Counted from the first letter of the stretch, positions 9,611-18,968 are shown. The stretch is DNA of 64,000 nt from Acidimicrobiales bacterium MED-G01 (GCA_002457435.1 NTLA01000003.1:1-64000); one strand, 5' to 3'. The notes: generated by a model not told the origin, from the letters alone. Numbers and translations: made by a program.

Positions 9611-10592
9611 AGATACCGACTTCTTAGAAGCCGCAAAGGCCGCTTGCGTTTCGTGGGATCTCAACCCAATTGAGATCAATATTTTGTCTCACACGGAGAA
9701 TGTGGTCTGCCGGATTAAGTTGAGCGCGACCAAACAGATGGTGATGCGCTTACATCGCCCCGGATACAACGACTTGGAAGAGTTGAACTCTGAGGTCCAG
9801 TGGGTCCAGTCACTAGCTCACGCCGGGCTGCCCGTTCCTACCGCACTTCAAACCGAGACCGGGGATTACTACTGCTCCGTGGATATTGGCGATGACGCTC
9901 ACATGGAACAACGGTTGGTGGGTGTCATCGAATGGGTTGACGGTAAGCCGTTGGGGACGCCATTAACCAACACCTCACAAGATGTAGTTCCGCATTACAA
10001 AACAATTGGCGCACTTGCCGCCAACATCCGGTGTCATTCAAATCAGTGGGACCCTCCAGAGGGGTTCAAGCGACGGCGATGGAATGTTGAGGGACTTCTC
10101 GGAGACACTCCTTTGTGGGGACGTTTTTGGGAAGCTGAACCATTGACAGATGCCCAGCGGATGCTCTTTCGCGACGCTCGAGAGTTATTGCAGGACCAGT
10201 TAGGTGCTCTTTCAACAGGTCCTGATCGGTTCGGTCTGATTCACTCAGATCTTCATCTCGGGAACATCATGTGCGACGGCGACGATTTGACCATCATCGA
10301 TTTTGATGACGCCGGGTATGGGTGGTTCGCGCATGAGGCCGCGGTGGCGCTCCACCCTGGTTTCGGAGAGCAATGGTTCCCTAATGCTCGTGAAGCTTTT
10401 CTTGAGGGCTACTGCTCAATCCACGAAATGGATAGTGAGGAAATAAGTTCAATCGATATTTTCCTTGCCGTCCGAAGCTTGATGATTGTGGGGTGGTTAA
10501 ATGCTCGACCAGAATTACCCCTCTATGAGTATTTCCCAGTAGTCATTGAGGCCGCAGAAAAAGCAGTCAAGGATTTAGTGTCAAGTTCGTGA
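9603..10592 (+). CDS. APH/choline-kinase-type small-molecule kinase
   Basis: A 329-residue phosphotransferase of the aminoglycoside/homoserine kinase superfamily. The catalytic loop H214-S-D-L-H-L-G-N221 carries the catalytic base Asp216, and the metal-binding Asp233 sits in I-I-D-F-D-D. The nucleotide-binding lobe is at about 25-110. The start ATG 9603 lies inside the end of the preceding aminotransferase (8-bp overlap), and the stop TGA overlaps the next GTG, so all three genes are probably translationally coupled. By family and by its partner, it may phosphorylate an amino alcohol such as ethanolamine or hydroxylysine (compare hydroxylysine kinase AGPHD1). Antibiotic modification is less likely in this context. 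Confidence 0.82.
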   Translation: MPRDTDFLEAAKAACVSWDLNPIEINILSHTENVVCRIKLSATKQMVMRLHRPGYNDLEELNSEVQWVQSLAHAGLPVPTALQTETGDYYCSVDIGDDAHMEQRLVGVIEWVDGKPLGTPLTNTSQDVVPHYKTIGALAANIRCHSNQWDPPEGFKRRRWNVEGLLGDTPLWGRFWEAEPLTDAQRMLFRDARELLQDQLGALSTGPDRFGLIHSDLHLGNIMCDGDDLTIIDFDDAGYGWFAHEAAVALHPGFGEQWFPNAREAFLEGYCSIHEMDSEEISSIDIFLAVRSLMIVGWLNARPELPLYEYFPVVIEAAEKAVKDLVSSS

Positions 10593-11920
10593 TTTCGTTT
10601 CGTTCACTTCTGACTCTGATTGCTGTTCTATCGCTCGCTAGCTGCGCCGGGACGAACACCGTTACAACAAATTCCGCCGTCCCAGAAGTTGAAAACGCAA
10701 CTCCGACTACTTCTGAGAATACGACTCCTCCCACAACTGATAACGAGGCGCTAACAAGGACCGAAATATCTGTTACTGCTTCATCAATAGTTCAACAACC
10801 GGCTCCGACGACTACGTCCGGGTCTAAACCCGCATCCACTGAATACGAGGTCACGAAGACTCCAGAGAGTTTCTCTGCGGTTACGGTTACGGTCGAAAAC
10901 TTCATCACTAAGAGGAACTTGAACGGTGCTGGGTTAATTGTTGTGGACCGTGACAACGGGGTTAGGTATCACAACCATTGGGGGGAATTCTCTACTGGCC
11001 GAATTTCGCTGATTGCGTCTACAAGCAAAGTGATTAGTGCTGGGGTTTTGGTTCATCTTCATAACCAAGGGTTATTGGACCTTGAGGCACCGATTGGTGA
11101 CGTCGTCGATTATGCGGGTCGACTTAGCGACATAACGTCGGCGCAACTGCTATCTGGGAGCTCCGGAATTCCAGGGCTTCGGGCTGACGACCCTCTCTAC
11201 ATTTGCATGTTTCTGCCTACTAGTTCGCTGCAAGAGTGTGCAATCGAAGGCCTCTCGGTAGCTGCATCGGATCCAAGAACTATCGCGCCCGACACTGAGT
11301 TTCGGTACGGAGGTATTCAGTTGCAAATTGCGGGTGCCGTGGCCGAGGTGGCTTCAGGCAGGAGCTGGGCTGAGTTGATCGAGGAAATATATGTTGAGCC
11401 ATGCGATCTCAGGTCGCTTGGTTATACAAACCCTTGGATCCCGCTCGGGGCGATCAGTGGGAGCTACCCGGACTGGGACGGTGATTTATCTCTGCTCCCA
11501 CCGACCGACAACCCACATATTGGAGGCGGTGCTTATATAACAACCGGTGATTACGGAAAACTTCTCTCCATGCATCTAAACGGTGGAACGTGCAACGGGC
11601 GTGAGGTGTTAACGCAAAGTGGTGTTGATTCAATGCAGCGCAATCGATCCGGTGAGATGTATGGGTCACCCGTCGGTTATGGACTGGGGTGGTGGACACA
11701 AGAAATTGTCGGGTATGGCGGATCAACGGCCAAACCTTCTGACGAGAAAGATGTCACACGGTTGAGAGACCCTGGCCTTTACGGTTCGACTGCTTGGATC
11801 CAGCCTGAAGATGGGTTCGGGGTTTATCTCGTTGTGGAAAGCACCTCGAATGTGGGAAACCAACTTGCCCAGAAGTTGTACCCGCTGGTTGAGGCTGCAG
11901 TTTCAATGATCGACGATTGA
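10589..11920 (+). CDS. Lipoprotein beta-lactamase-fold serine hydrolase
   Basis: A 443-residue exported serine hydrolase of the class C beta-lactamase/esterase superfamily (Pfam Beta-lactamase). The N-terminus has a hydrophobic signal ending in a lipobox L-A-S-C with lipidated Cys19. A Thr/Ser/Pro-rich linker of about 70 residues follows, typical of actinobacterial lipoproteins. The nucleophile motif S144-T-S-K147 and the second motif Y240-G-G are in place, and G-Y-G-L-G-W-W near 366-372 marks the end of the fold. The GTG start at 10589 overlaps the kinase stop by 4 bp. Likely an extracytoplasmic esterase or D-peptidase. It may supply substrate to the kinase and lyase upstream, but that is inference from the operon alone. 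Confidence 0.85.
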   Translation: MISFRSLLTLIAVLSLASCAGTNTVTTNSAVPEVENATPTTSENTTPPTTDNEALTRTEISVTASSIVQQPAPTTTSGSKPASTEYEVTKTPESFSAVTVTVENFITKRNLNGAGLIVVDRDNGVRYHNHWGEFSTGRISLIASTSKVISAGVLVHLHNQGLLDLEAPIGDVVDYAGRLSDITSAQLLSGSSGIPGLRADDPLYICMFLPTSSLQECAIEGLSVAASDPRTIAPDTEFRYGGIQLQIAGAVAEVASGRSWAELIEEIYVEPCDLRSLGYTNPWIPLGAISGSYPDWDGDLSLLPPTDNPHIGGGAYITTGDYGKLLSMHLNGGTCNGREVLTQSGVDSMQRNRSGEMYGSPVGYGLGWWTQEIVGYGGSTAKPSDEKDVTRLRDPGLYGSTAWIQPEDGFGVYLVVESTSNVGNQLAQKLYPLVEAAVSMIDD

Positions 11921-11931
11921 AATTGTGATTT

Positions 11932-14247
11932 CTACTGTGTGCTGAACCCAGCTCGAAGAAGCCCTTCTCTTTCGGCCGCTCGCACTGCTTGACCAGGTTC
12001 GTTGAGACGGGTGAGAGTGACGCCGTTAATAGTTGCTGTGCATTCAAAATCATGTGGATAGGGTCCTACTGGTGACCCGGCATCAGTTCCGACATCAAAG
12101 GTTTCGCCGCTCATTGAAAACCCTATTGGGACGGTTCGGTTAAGGCGTTGGTGGGCAACGGCTGTGTCGTCAACGACGAGAACTAGTTCCCCGCCTTTGC
12201 CGAATCCGCCGTCGTAATCAAAGATTGCTTCGATCTGGTGGGCGCCTGAATCGAGTGTGATGCCGGTCAAAGTGGTGATCTCGTGGCCGAAACAGTTGTA
12301 GGTGAAGTTCGGGATTGCCTTGTCGAGCCACATTGACCATCCAGACATGTTGCCGCCTTGGCATGCAATCACCCCACTGTCTCTGCTTGCAGTTTCCACG
12401 TCTCCTGTGATTTTCCATGAGCAATTCTTGAGACGAACCACGACACCTTCCGGCATTCTCACGTGAGCTGTGGTGTAGGTCATGCTTCGCAAACCGTCGA
12501 GCGCGTGGGGTACTCCAAGTTCGCCGCCTCTTCCTGACCCTGCGTCTCGTAGTGGGTACACACCGAATCTTTTAGCTTCAGAATCAAAGAGCGCTAATAG
12601 TTGTCGGAGTATTTCAGGGTGTTCGTCAGCTAGGTCCACTGATTGGGAGAAGTCCTTCTTGATGTCGTAGAGCTCCCATTGTTCTTGCGGGCCGTCGAAT
12701 TCGAATGCCTGCATACGGATCCAAGGGACTCGGCCGTGGAAGCAGGAAGCAATCCATCCATCGTTGTATATGGCCCGGTTGCCAAGAATTTCGAAATACT
12801 GGGTAGTTCTTTGGCTGGGTCCATCTTCGGCGTATGAATAACCCATGGGAGTTCCGTGAAAAGGCATTTGGGTGATGCCATTCACACTGTCCGGGATGGT
12901 GACCCCAGCTGCTTCGAGAATTGTTGGGGCGATGTCCACGACGTGATGGAACTGTGATCGCAGTCCACCTTTATCGTTTATGTGTCCTGGCCACTCGATG
13001 GCAAGACCGTTTCGGGTCCCTCCGAAGTGAGAGGCGACTTGTTTCATCCATTGAAACGGTGAGTCGAGGGCCCATGCCCAGCCAACGTTGAAATGGTTTT
13101 CGCACTTCGAGGTGCCGAAATCATCAATGTGTTCGAGGAGCCATTCGGGATCTTCGTGCACTCCGTTTTGGAATGACGGGGCGCTCCATGCCCCATGGAT
13201 GGTGCCTTCGGCAGAAGCTCCATTATCTCCGGAAAGATATATGACAAGAGTGTCTCGGTCTTCTTGCCTCGCGGCATCAATGACGCGCCCAATGTGATGA
13301 TCGGTGTGAGCGAGGAACCCAGCGAAGCATTCCATCAGCCGCGTAGCCACTGGCCGGTAACGTTCTGGGTATTCATCCCATGCAGGAATTTCGGCTGGTC
13401 TTGCCGTGAGAGTTGTGTCTTCTGGAATGACACCGAGATGAAGTTGTTGTTCGTATATTTGTTCTCTTAGGTCGTCCCATCCAGCGTCAAATTTGCCTCG
13501 GTATTTTTCGATCCAATCCGCCGGGGCGTGATGGGGGGCGTGAACCGCTGGAGTCGAGAAATAAGAGAACCATGGTCGATTGGGTGCCGAGGCTCGATGG
13601 CGTTCCATCCAATTAATTGCTTGATCGGCTAGGTCTTCGGTGAGGTGGTAGTCGGGGCGCCCGATATGCGGTGAGATTGGTGTGGTCTGGTCATACGCCG
13701 CTGGTTCCCAGTGGGAAGCTTCGGCCCCGATGATCCCGTAGAAACGGTCGAAACCCATACCAGTTGGCCAACGGTCATAGGGTCCAGCAGGGCCTTGTTC
13801 CCAGGAGGGGGTTAGGTGCCATTTACCAAAGCATGAGGTTGCGTAGCCCGACATTTGCAGTATTTGGGCCACGGTGGCCGCTTCGGCGGGAATCTGGGAG
13901 TCATAGCCAGGAAACGAGTTGGCGATCTCTGTAATCCCTCCCATGTGGACACTGTGGTGTTGTCTTCCTGTCAGCAATGTTGCTCGAGTGGGTGAACAAA
14001 GTGCAGTGGTGTGAAATTGGTTATATACAAGTCCATTATCGGCGACGCCTTGAAATGCGGGTGCTTCGACCGGGCCGCCGAACGACGAGAACGAACCGAA
14101 GCCCACGTCGTCAAGCATCACGAGTAAAACGTTGGGTGCCTTTTCGGGAGCTCGAGGTGCTTCAAGACGCCGGGGTTCTGCGTCTGCAAGTAACCGATCC
14201 ACCCTGCCATTGAAAGGTGGTGTGGGTTTCGGCAAATTTTCTGTCAT
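11932..14247 (-). CDS. Type I arylsulfatase (formylglycine sulfatase)
   Basis: A 771-residue sulfatase that hydrolyses sulfate esters through a formylglycine made from Cys84 in C-S-P-T-R (84-88). Metal ligands include D46-D47 in M-L-D-D-V-G near the N-terminus and the D-N pair in L-S-G-D-N-G-A near residue 340. G-R at 94-95 completes the second part of the signature. The catalytic domain is followed by about 200 residues with alternating beta-rich text ending near the C-terminus, of a kind seen in AtsA-like enzymes. There is no obvious signal peptide, so it may act in the cytoplasm. Its ATG overlaps the stop of the alkylsulfatase-like gene upstream by 4 bp, forming a two-gene sulfatase operon. 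A formylglycine-generating enzyme is needed and is not in this window. It converges with the lipoprotein hydrolase with 11 bp between stops. Confidence 0.92.
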   Translation of the reverse strand: MTENLPKPTPPFNGRVDRLLADAEPRRLEAPRAPEKAPNVLLVMLDDVGFGSFSSFGGPVEAPAFQGVADNGLVYNQFHTTALCSPTRATLLTGRQHHSVHMGGITEIANSFPGYDSQIPAEAATVAQILQMSGYATSCFGKWHLTPSWEQGPAGPYDRWPTGMGFDRFYGIIGAEASHWEPAAYDQTTPISPHIGRPDYHLTEDLADQAINWMERHRASAPNRPWFSYFSTPAVHAPHHAPADWIEKYRGKFDAGWDDLREQIYEQQLHLGVIPEDTTLTARPAEIPAWDEYPERYRPVATRLMECFAGFLAHTDHHIGRVIDAARQEDRDTLVIYLSGDNGASAEGTIHGAWSAPSFQNGVHEDPEWLLEHIDDFGTSKCENHFNVGWAWALDSPFQWMKQVASHFGGTRNGLAIEWPGHINDKGGLRSQFHHVVDIAPTILEAAGVTIPDSVNGITQMPFHGTPMGYSYAEDGPSQRTTQYFEILGNRAIYNDGWIASCFHGRVPWIRMQAFEFDGPQEQWELYDIKKDFSQSVDLADEHPEILRQLLALFDSEAKRFGVYPLRDAGSGRGGELGVPHALDGLRSMTYTTAHVRMPEGVVVRLKNCSWKITGDVETASRDSGVIACQGGNMSGWSMWLDKAIPNFTYNCFGHEITTLTGITLDSGAHQIEAIFDYDGGFGKGGELVLVVDDTAVAHQRLNRTVPIGFSMSGETFDVGTDAGSPVGPYPHDFECTATINGVTLTRLNEPGQAVRAAEREGLLRAGFSTQ

Positions 14248-15947
14248 TGGAATCCTGGGTGATCAACCGCTTGAAGGGCGTTTGTTACAGCGTTTAAGTC
14301 ACCGTTCGACGCCATATCGCCGGAGCGTATGGCTGACTGCAAGTTGGTTGATCCTGTGAGGATCTGGTTCCAGGTTGCCCTGCTCCCAGATAGGACTGCC
14401 TCGCCGGCTTGTCCGTCAGTTGGGCAGGCAATGTGGTTACGAAAGTGGAGACCTGTCCGTTCGCCGTCAAGTTCAATTGCGAGGTGGAAATCAATGCCCG
14501 TAAGTCTGTCTGGGTCAATGAGAACTCTAAGGATGGATACAGCAGCATCAGTGGACCAGCGCTCTACTTGGCGTCGACTGAATCGATGAGTGTTGAGTCT
14601 TGCTCCGTCGAGGTGGCCTTCTAAATCGAGTGCACGGGTTATGCACCAGTTGCGGAGGTTGGATGAGGTTGTCCGTTGAGCCGCAGTGCGAAGAGCTGTG
14701 GCAAGAAGTTGCCGGTCAATTTCTGTGGCTTCTGGCCGACGGACCAGTCGACCAGCTAGTGAGATGGCCCACCTGAGATCATTTTGAGATCCTTCTATGG
14801 CTTCGTGACAGAGACTTCTGACATGTTCAGGCCCTCCCATTGCTGAGACCATTCGTTCGGCTTCTTCGGAACTGTCTAATGGCAGTAATCCGACTGGGTC
14901 CCCGTCAAAAAACCCGAAGAGCCCTGACCGGATCTGCCGTACATGGTGTTCAGCCAGCCCGTAGTGCTGTTTTGTTAACCAATCCTCGTCGTATACGGCT
15001 GGTAGCCGGATGCGGTGAGCCAACTCTGGGCCAGTCGCTCCCCTGTTGGTCCAGCGAACCGTTTGGTCCCATAGAAATTGGATTGAGTCCCGGTACGCCG
15101 TCACCCTGTGTTGTATTTCTTCCGTGCCCGATAGCGGTGGGCCATGTGTCGCTAGGAGGTGTTGCGCGTCGAGGGTGCGGAGATGGTCAATACCTTTTAT
15201 GAGCACTCGTGGGTCTCGATACTCCTCTCCGCGGATCGCGAAGATATTGAACAATGCGGGCCAGACAAGATTTTGGACTGCGACCTTGAGCTCCGGGAAG
15301 TGAAGAGTGACGGAGTCATCAGCATCAGAGGGAGCTTGGGTAACAGTCATTTCCAGGCCAGCGACGACGACAGAGCAGTCGTCAGAAAAGGTGTGGTCTG
15401 CGGGTACGTGACCCGGGGTCGAAGGGGCATGGTGTGCCATTCGATAGGCGAGTCCGAGACCCACATTGACGACCCCATCGGGCCCATCCTCAGGCATTTG
15501 GATTCCAAACTGCTCTATTAATCCTCTGGAGTAGGCGGGTGCTATTTCACTCGCTGCTCGCTCAAGGTTGTGGCTGATTCGCTCATGCCCCCATATGGCA
15601 TTTATAGGTTCTTTTTCTATTAGAGCAGCCGTTCCATTCACGTAATGAAAGTGGGTGTAGACGACGGCTACAACAGGTTCGTCAGATACGAGCCGAAGAT
15701 GTTCGAGAGCGCTATCCATCTCCTCTATCGATTCGCCGGTATCGATCGCGATGATGCCATCCGGACCTTGGATAAAGGTCTGGTTAGACAAACCGTTGCC
15801 TACGAGGCACCAGACTCCAGATGCGACTTCATACATTTGCGGCGCTAAACGCTCGGTATGTTCGTGCAAGGAACGGTTCGCTATACCGCCTCGTGCATCG
15901 GCTACGACATCAGAGTCGTCATTCACGGAAGATTGTTGATGCCCCAT
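14244..15947 (-). CDS. Alkylsulfatase-like metallo-beta-lactamase-fold protein with degenerate zinc site
   Basis: A 567-residue protein with the domain order of linear alkylsulfatases (SdsA1/BDS1): a metallo-beta-lactamase domain (about 40-285), an alkyl-sulfatase dimerisation domain (about 290-420) and a C-terminal SCP2-like sterol-carrier domain (about 430-560). The fold motif reads T-H-F-H-Y-V-N-G at 98-105. H99 and H101 are kept, but the Asp-His of the canonical T-H-x-H-x-D-H is replaced by V103-N104. The E-N-x-x-H segment appears as V-Q-N-L-V-W near 224-229. H268 in L-A-T-H-G-P survives. It is the first gene of the sulfatase operon. It may be a mononuclear enzyme of altered chemistry or a binding protein; classical SdsA1 chemistry is doubtful. 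Confidence 0.82.
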   Translation of the reverse strand: MGHQQSSVNDDSDVVADARGGIANRSLHEHTERLAPQMYEVASGVWCLVGNGLSNQTFIQGPDGIIAIDTGESIEEMDSALEHLRLVSDEPVVAVVYTHFHYVNGTAALIEKEPINAIWGHERISHNLERAASEIAPAYSRGLIEQFGIQMPEDGPDGVVNVGLGLAYRMAHHAPSTPGHVPADHTFSDDCSVVVAGLEMTVTQAPSDADDSVTLHFPELKVAVQNLVWPALFNIFAIRGEEYRDPRVLIKGIDHLRTLDAQHLLATHGPPLSGTEEIQHRVTAYRDSIQFLWDQTVRWTNRGATGPELAHRIRLPAVYDEDWLTKQHYGLAEHHVRQIRSGLFGFFDGDPVGLLPLDSSEEAERMVSAMGGPEHVRSLCHEAIEGSQNDLRWAISLAGRLVRRPEATEIDRQLLATALRTAAQRTTSSNLRNWCITRALDLEGHLDGARLNTHRFSRRQVERWSTDAAVSILRVLIDPDRLTGIDFHLAIELDGERTGLHFRNHIACPTDGQAGEAVLSGSRATWNQILTGSTNLQSAIRSGDMASNGDLNAVTNALQAVDHPGFQ

Positions 15948-16015
15948 TTCGGGATCCTAGATCGGTGAAGTCGGCATTTTCGATTTTGTCGCAGTAATGA
16001 AAACCCCGGGTTCTC

Positions 16016-17392
16016 TCAGTTCTTTGGTTGAAAACGTTGGGCAACTTGGCGATGCCTAGCGAGATTCTCATTGAGTTGTGGGTTAGTCAGCACTCCGCTA
16101 TCCACAATCTGTTCTCCTTGGACAAACACATGGGTCGCAGAAAAGGGGCCGCACCGCAGCCACCCTTCTATCGGGTCATCAAGAACACCAGCAATTTGAG
16201 GCCCTTCTAGTTTCCAAACAGCGACATCACCTACCGAGCCAACCGACAATTCACCTATTTCACCGGTCCGGCCAAGGCACGCGGCCCCACCCCGAGTCGC
16301 TATTTCCAACGCCATTCTTGCGTTCATCTGATCGGCACCGGACACAAGTTTTCCCTGAAGCATCGCTAGCCGAGCTTCCTGCCACAATGAAGCTGAATCA
16401 GCTGACGACGACCCGTCACATCCCAAACCTACGGGGCAACCTGCGTCTCTCATCGCGACAACCGGAGAGATACCCGACGAAAGGATCATGTTAGAACTTG
16501 GACAATGAGCAATACCAACGCCAGCTGCGCCAAGACGAACAATTTCATTTTCGTTAGGGCGAACAACGTGAGCACCCCAACTTCGATCAGTGAGCCATCC
16601 CACGTCTTCATACAATTCGACCGGGCGTCTTCCAAATTGGGCTATTGAAAATGCGTCGTCTTCAGAGTTCTCGGCAAGGTGAGTGTGGAGTCTGACGTCA
16701 AGGCGTTCCGCCAACTCAGCCGTTTGTTGCATTAAATCAGGGGTGACCGTAAACGGCGAACAAGGAGCAAGCGCTATCTGGAGCATCGATCCCACCGCAG
16801 GGTCATGCCATCGATTCACGTGTCGTTCACTTTCGGCAAGAATGTCATCTTCGGTCCGGACGGCATCATCTGGAGGCAGACCGCCATCCTTGACCGACAA
16901 ACTCATGGAGCCATACGTGGGGTGGAACCTCATCGACAACTCGGCCGCTGCTTGAATTTCAGCTGCTAACAGATCACCAGCTCTTACCGGGTGAAGATAA
17001 TGGTGATCGGTCGTGGTGGTGCATCCAGACATCGCTAATTCCGCCAGCCCGACCCAGGCAGCCAAATACACAGCCTCTTCGTCAATTGCTGCCGTCCACA
17101 ACGGGTACAGCGATTTCAACCAGCCGAATAAAGGCGCCGATGTCATAGGTCGGTATGCCCGAGTCATGTTTTGGAACAAATGGTGATGAGTGTTGATTAA
17201 CCCTGGAGTCACCAAACAGCCACTTGCGTTAACCCGGCGCTGCGCAGCGGGCGCCTGCTCAGAACCTTCGCCTAGAGCGGCAATAAAACCATCGTCGACT
17301 GCGACCCAACCGCCTTTTAACTCGCGACGCTCGTCGTCCATCGTCGCAACCAGCCAAGCGTCCTCTATAAGGAGGTCAACGGGTTCAACCAT
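16016..17392 (-). CDS. 8-oxoguanine deaminase (AtzA/TrzN-type amidohydrolase)
   Basis: A 458-residue zinc aminohydrolase that should deaminate 8-oxoguanine to urate. Metal ligands: H69 and H71 in N-T-H-H-H-L-F, H238 in H-T-H-L-A-E-N, H275 in G-A-H-V-V, and D326 in G-C-D-G-S-S-S. The segments D-G-G-L-P-P-D-D near 169-176, A-L-A-P-C-S-P-F at 207-214 and A-H-C-P-S-S-N at 295-301 match, as I recall, the experimentally described 8-oxoguanine deaminase group rather than generic chlorohydrolases. I start at ATG 17392; an in-frame ATG at 17422 adds ten residues with no better ribosome site. It stands alone, divergent from the PLP enzyme at 17465. Urate made here would feed the oxidative purine genes downstream. 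Confidence 0.85.
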   Translation of the reverse strand: MVEPVDLLIEDAWLVATMDDERRELKGGWVAVDDGFIAALGEGSEQAPAAQRRVNASGCLVTPGLINTHHHLFQNMTRAYRPMTSAPLFGWLKSLYPLWTAAIDEEAVYLAAWVGLAELAMSGCTTTTDHHYLHPVRAGDLLAAEIQAAAELSMRFHPTYGSMSLSVKDGGLPPDDAVRTEDDILAESERHVNRWHDPAVGSMLQIALAPCSPFTVTPDLMQQTAELAERLDVRLHTHLAENSEDDAFSIAQFGRRPVELYEDVGWLTDRSWGAHVVRPNENEIVRLGAAGVGIAHCPSSNMILSSGISPVVAMRDAGCPVGLGCDGSSSADSASLWQEARLAMLQGKLVSGADQMNARMALEIATRGGAACLGRTGEIGELSVGSVGDVAVWKLEGPQIAGVLDDPIEGWLRCGPFSATHVFVQGEQIVDSGVLTNPQLNENLARHRQVAQRFQPKN

Positions 17393-17464
17393 CGACGACA
17401 GTCTGACATTGTTGTCATGCAACTGTGTTGACTATTTGGAGACTCATACCTCTATCTTGGAAGA

Positions 17465-18967
17465 ATGCCCCGTCCACTGGCAGTTTTCGATGATTTCAAT
17501 CCCGAAGGCAAGGCTTCTTTTGCCAACGCGGTCACACGTTTTCGCGAACGAAACATCGTTCTACCGCGATTTAGTGAGTTGAGAGACCCAACGACCTTCA
17601 AGCCGGACCTCCTCGATGCTCTGGTCGATGTTGCCCCTGACGATGCTGACCCCATCAACCTTTTCCGAGTTCACTGGTTCAATAGTCCAACTCAACCAAC
17701 ACCAGTTGCTGTCCCGGATCACATTGAACTGCCACCGGAGCTCACCGGAACTGACGCACGCATAGTGGTAGCCCTTGGGAATCGATTCCCAATGATTGCA
17801 GCCCACAAGGTACTCGCAGCATATTCCTGTCTTGTAGCCCGTTTGGTTACCGGCCGCTTCGACCCAACCATCAACCGAGCTGTTTGGCCCTCTACCGGCA
17901 ACTATGCGCGTGGCGGTGTTGCTATCTCAAAGATAATGGGCTGTCGTGGGGTCGCTGTTCTACCTGAGGGTATGAGCCGGGAAAGATTTGAATGGTTAGA
18001 TCGGTGGATCGAACATCCTGAAGATGTCATCCGCACACCTGGCACTGAAGCCAACGTCAAAGAAATCTATGACGAATGTGGTCGCCTTGAAGCTGATCAG
18101 TCAAATGTGATCCTCAATCAGTTCAGCGAATTCTCGAACCATCTTGGGCACTACGCGGTGACAGGACCGGCTCTCGAATCCATCTTTTTGGAAGTGACAT
18201 CTAAGCAACCTGCTCAGCTCGCTGCTTTCGTTTCAGCGTCCGGGTCAGCCGGTACTTTGGGGGCCGGCGACTATTTGAAGGACACCTACAACACCCGGAT
18301 TGTGGCTGTCGAAGCTCTTGAAGTGCCGACAATGCTTTATAACGGATTCGGTGATCACAACATTCAAGGGATAGGCGATAAACACGTCCCCCTCATCCAT
18401 AACGTCACTAACACTGATCTAATCGTCGGTGTCTCAGACAAGGCAACGGATCAGCTAGACGTCGCATTTAACACGCCGTCCGGGCTTCGCTCATTGGAAC
18501 GCCAAGGTGTCGATCCGGAACTCGGTTCGCTGTTAACAAACCTGGGGTATTCGTCTATATGCAATATTTTGGCTGCAATCAAAGCAGCAAAGCACTGGAG
18601 ACTTGGTCCGGAGGATGTCATTGTCACAGTCGCTACAGATGGCTCCGAACTTTATAACTCCGAACGGGAAAAGGTTATGCGTCGGGATTTTCCAGAAGGA
18701 TTTGACGATACCGAAGCCGACACTGTGCTCAGGACCCATTTAAACGACGTAGCTGTTGAACACATTCTTGAAATGGACGCAGCTAACCGAGACCGTGTCT
18801 TCAACCTCGGCTATTTCACCTGGGTCGAACAACAAGGAATTTCAATCGACGATTTCGAACGTAGAAGAAGCCAAGATTGGTGGACCGAGTTACGACCCCT
18901 CATTGAGAAGTGGGACAATCGCATCAGCGAGTTCAATGATGCGACGGGGGCGAAGCATCGCCAGTGA
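17465..18967 (+). CDS. Fold-type II PLP-dependent enzyme, cysteine-synthase-like, function unknown
   Basis: A 500-residue PLP enzyme related to tryptophan synthase beta and cysteine synthase. The probable Schiff-base Lys115 lies in A-A-H-K-V-L-A-A-Y. The phosphate/substrate loop is S-T-G-N-Y-A-R-G-G at 143-151, and a Gly/Ser-rich turn S-G-S-A-G-T-L-G lies near 259-266. N- and C-terminal extensions make it longer than O-acetylserine sulfhydrylases (about 310-330 residues), so it belongs to the larger, poorly described subgroup. It opens the operon 17465-24602. A second, unrelated-looking fold-type II enzyme follows one base after its stop. Possible roles are a beta-elimination or beta-replacement on an amino acid released from purine or hydantoin breakdown. 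No substrate can be read from sequence. Confidence 0.8.
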   Translation: MPRPLAVFDDFNPEGKASFANAVTRFRERNIVLPRFSELRDPTTFKPDLLDALVDVAPDDADPINLFRVHWFNSPTQPTPVAVPDHIELPPELTGTDARIVVALGNRFPMIAAHKVLAAYSCLVARLVTGRFDPTINRAVWPSTGNYARGGVAISKIMGCRGVAVLPEGMSRERFEWLDRWIEHPEDVIRTPGTEANVKEIYDECGRLEADQSNVILNQFSEFSNHLGHYAVTGPALESIFLEVTSKQPAQLAAFVSASGSAGTLGAGDYLKDTYNTRIVAVEALEVPTMLYNGFGDHNIQGIGDKHVPLIHNVTNTDLIVGVSDKATDQLDVAFNTPSGLRSLERQGVDPELGSLLTNLGYSSICNILAAIKAAKHWRLGPEDVIVTVATDGSELYNSEREKVMRRDFPEGFDDTEADTVLRTHLNDVAVEHILEMDAANRDRVFNLGYFTWVEQQGISIDDFERRRSQDWWTELRPLIEKWDNRISEFNDATGAKHRQ

Positions 18968-18968
18968 C

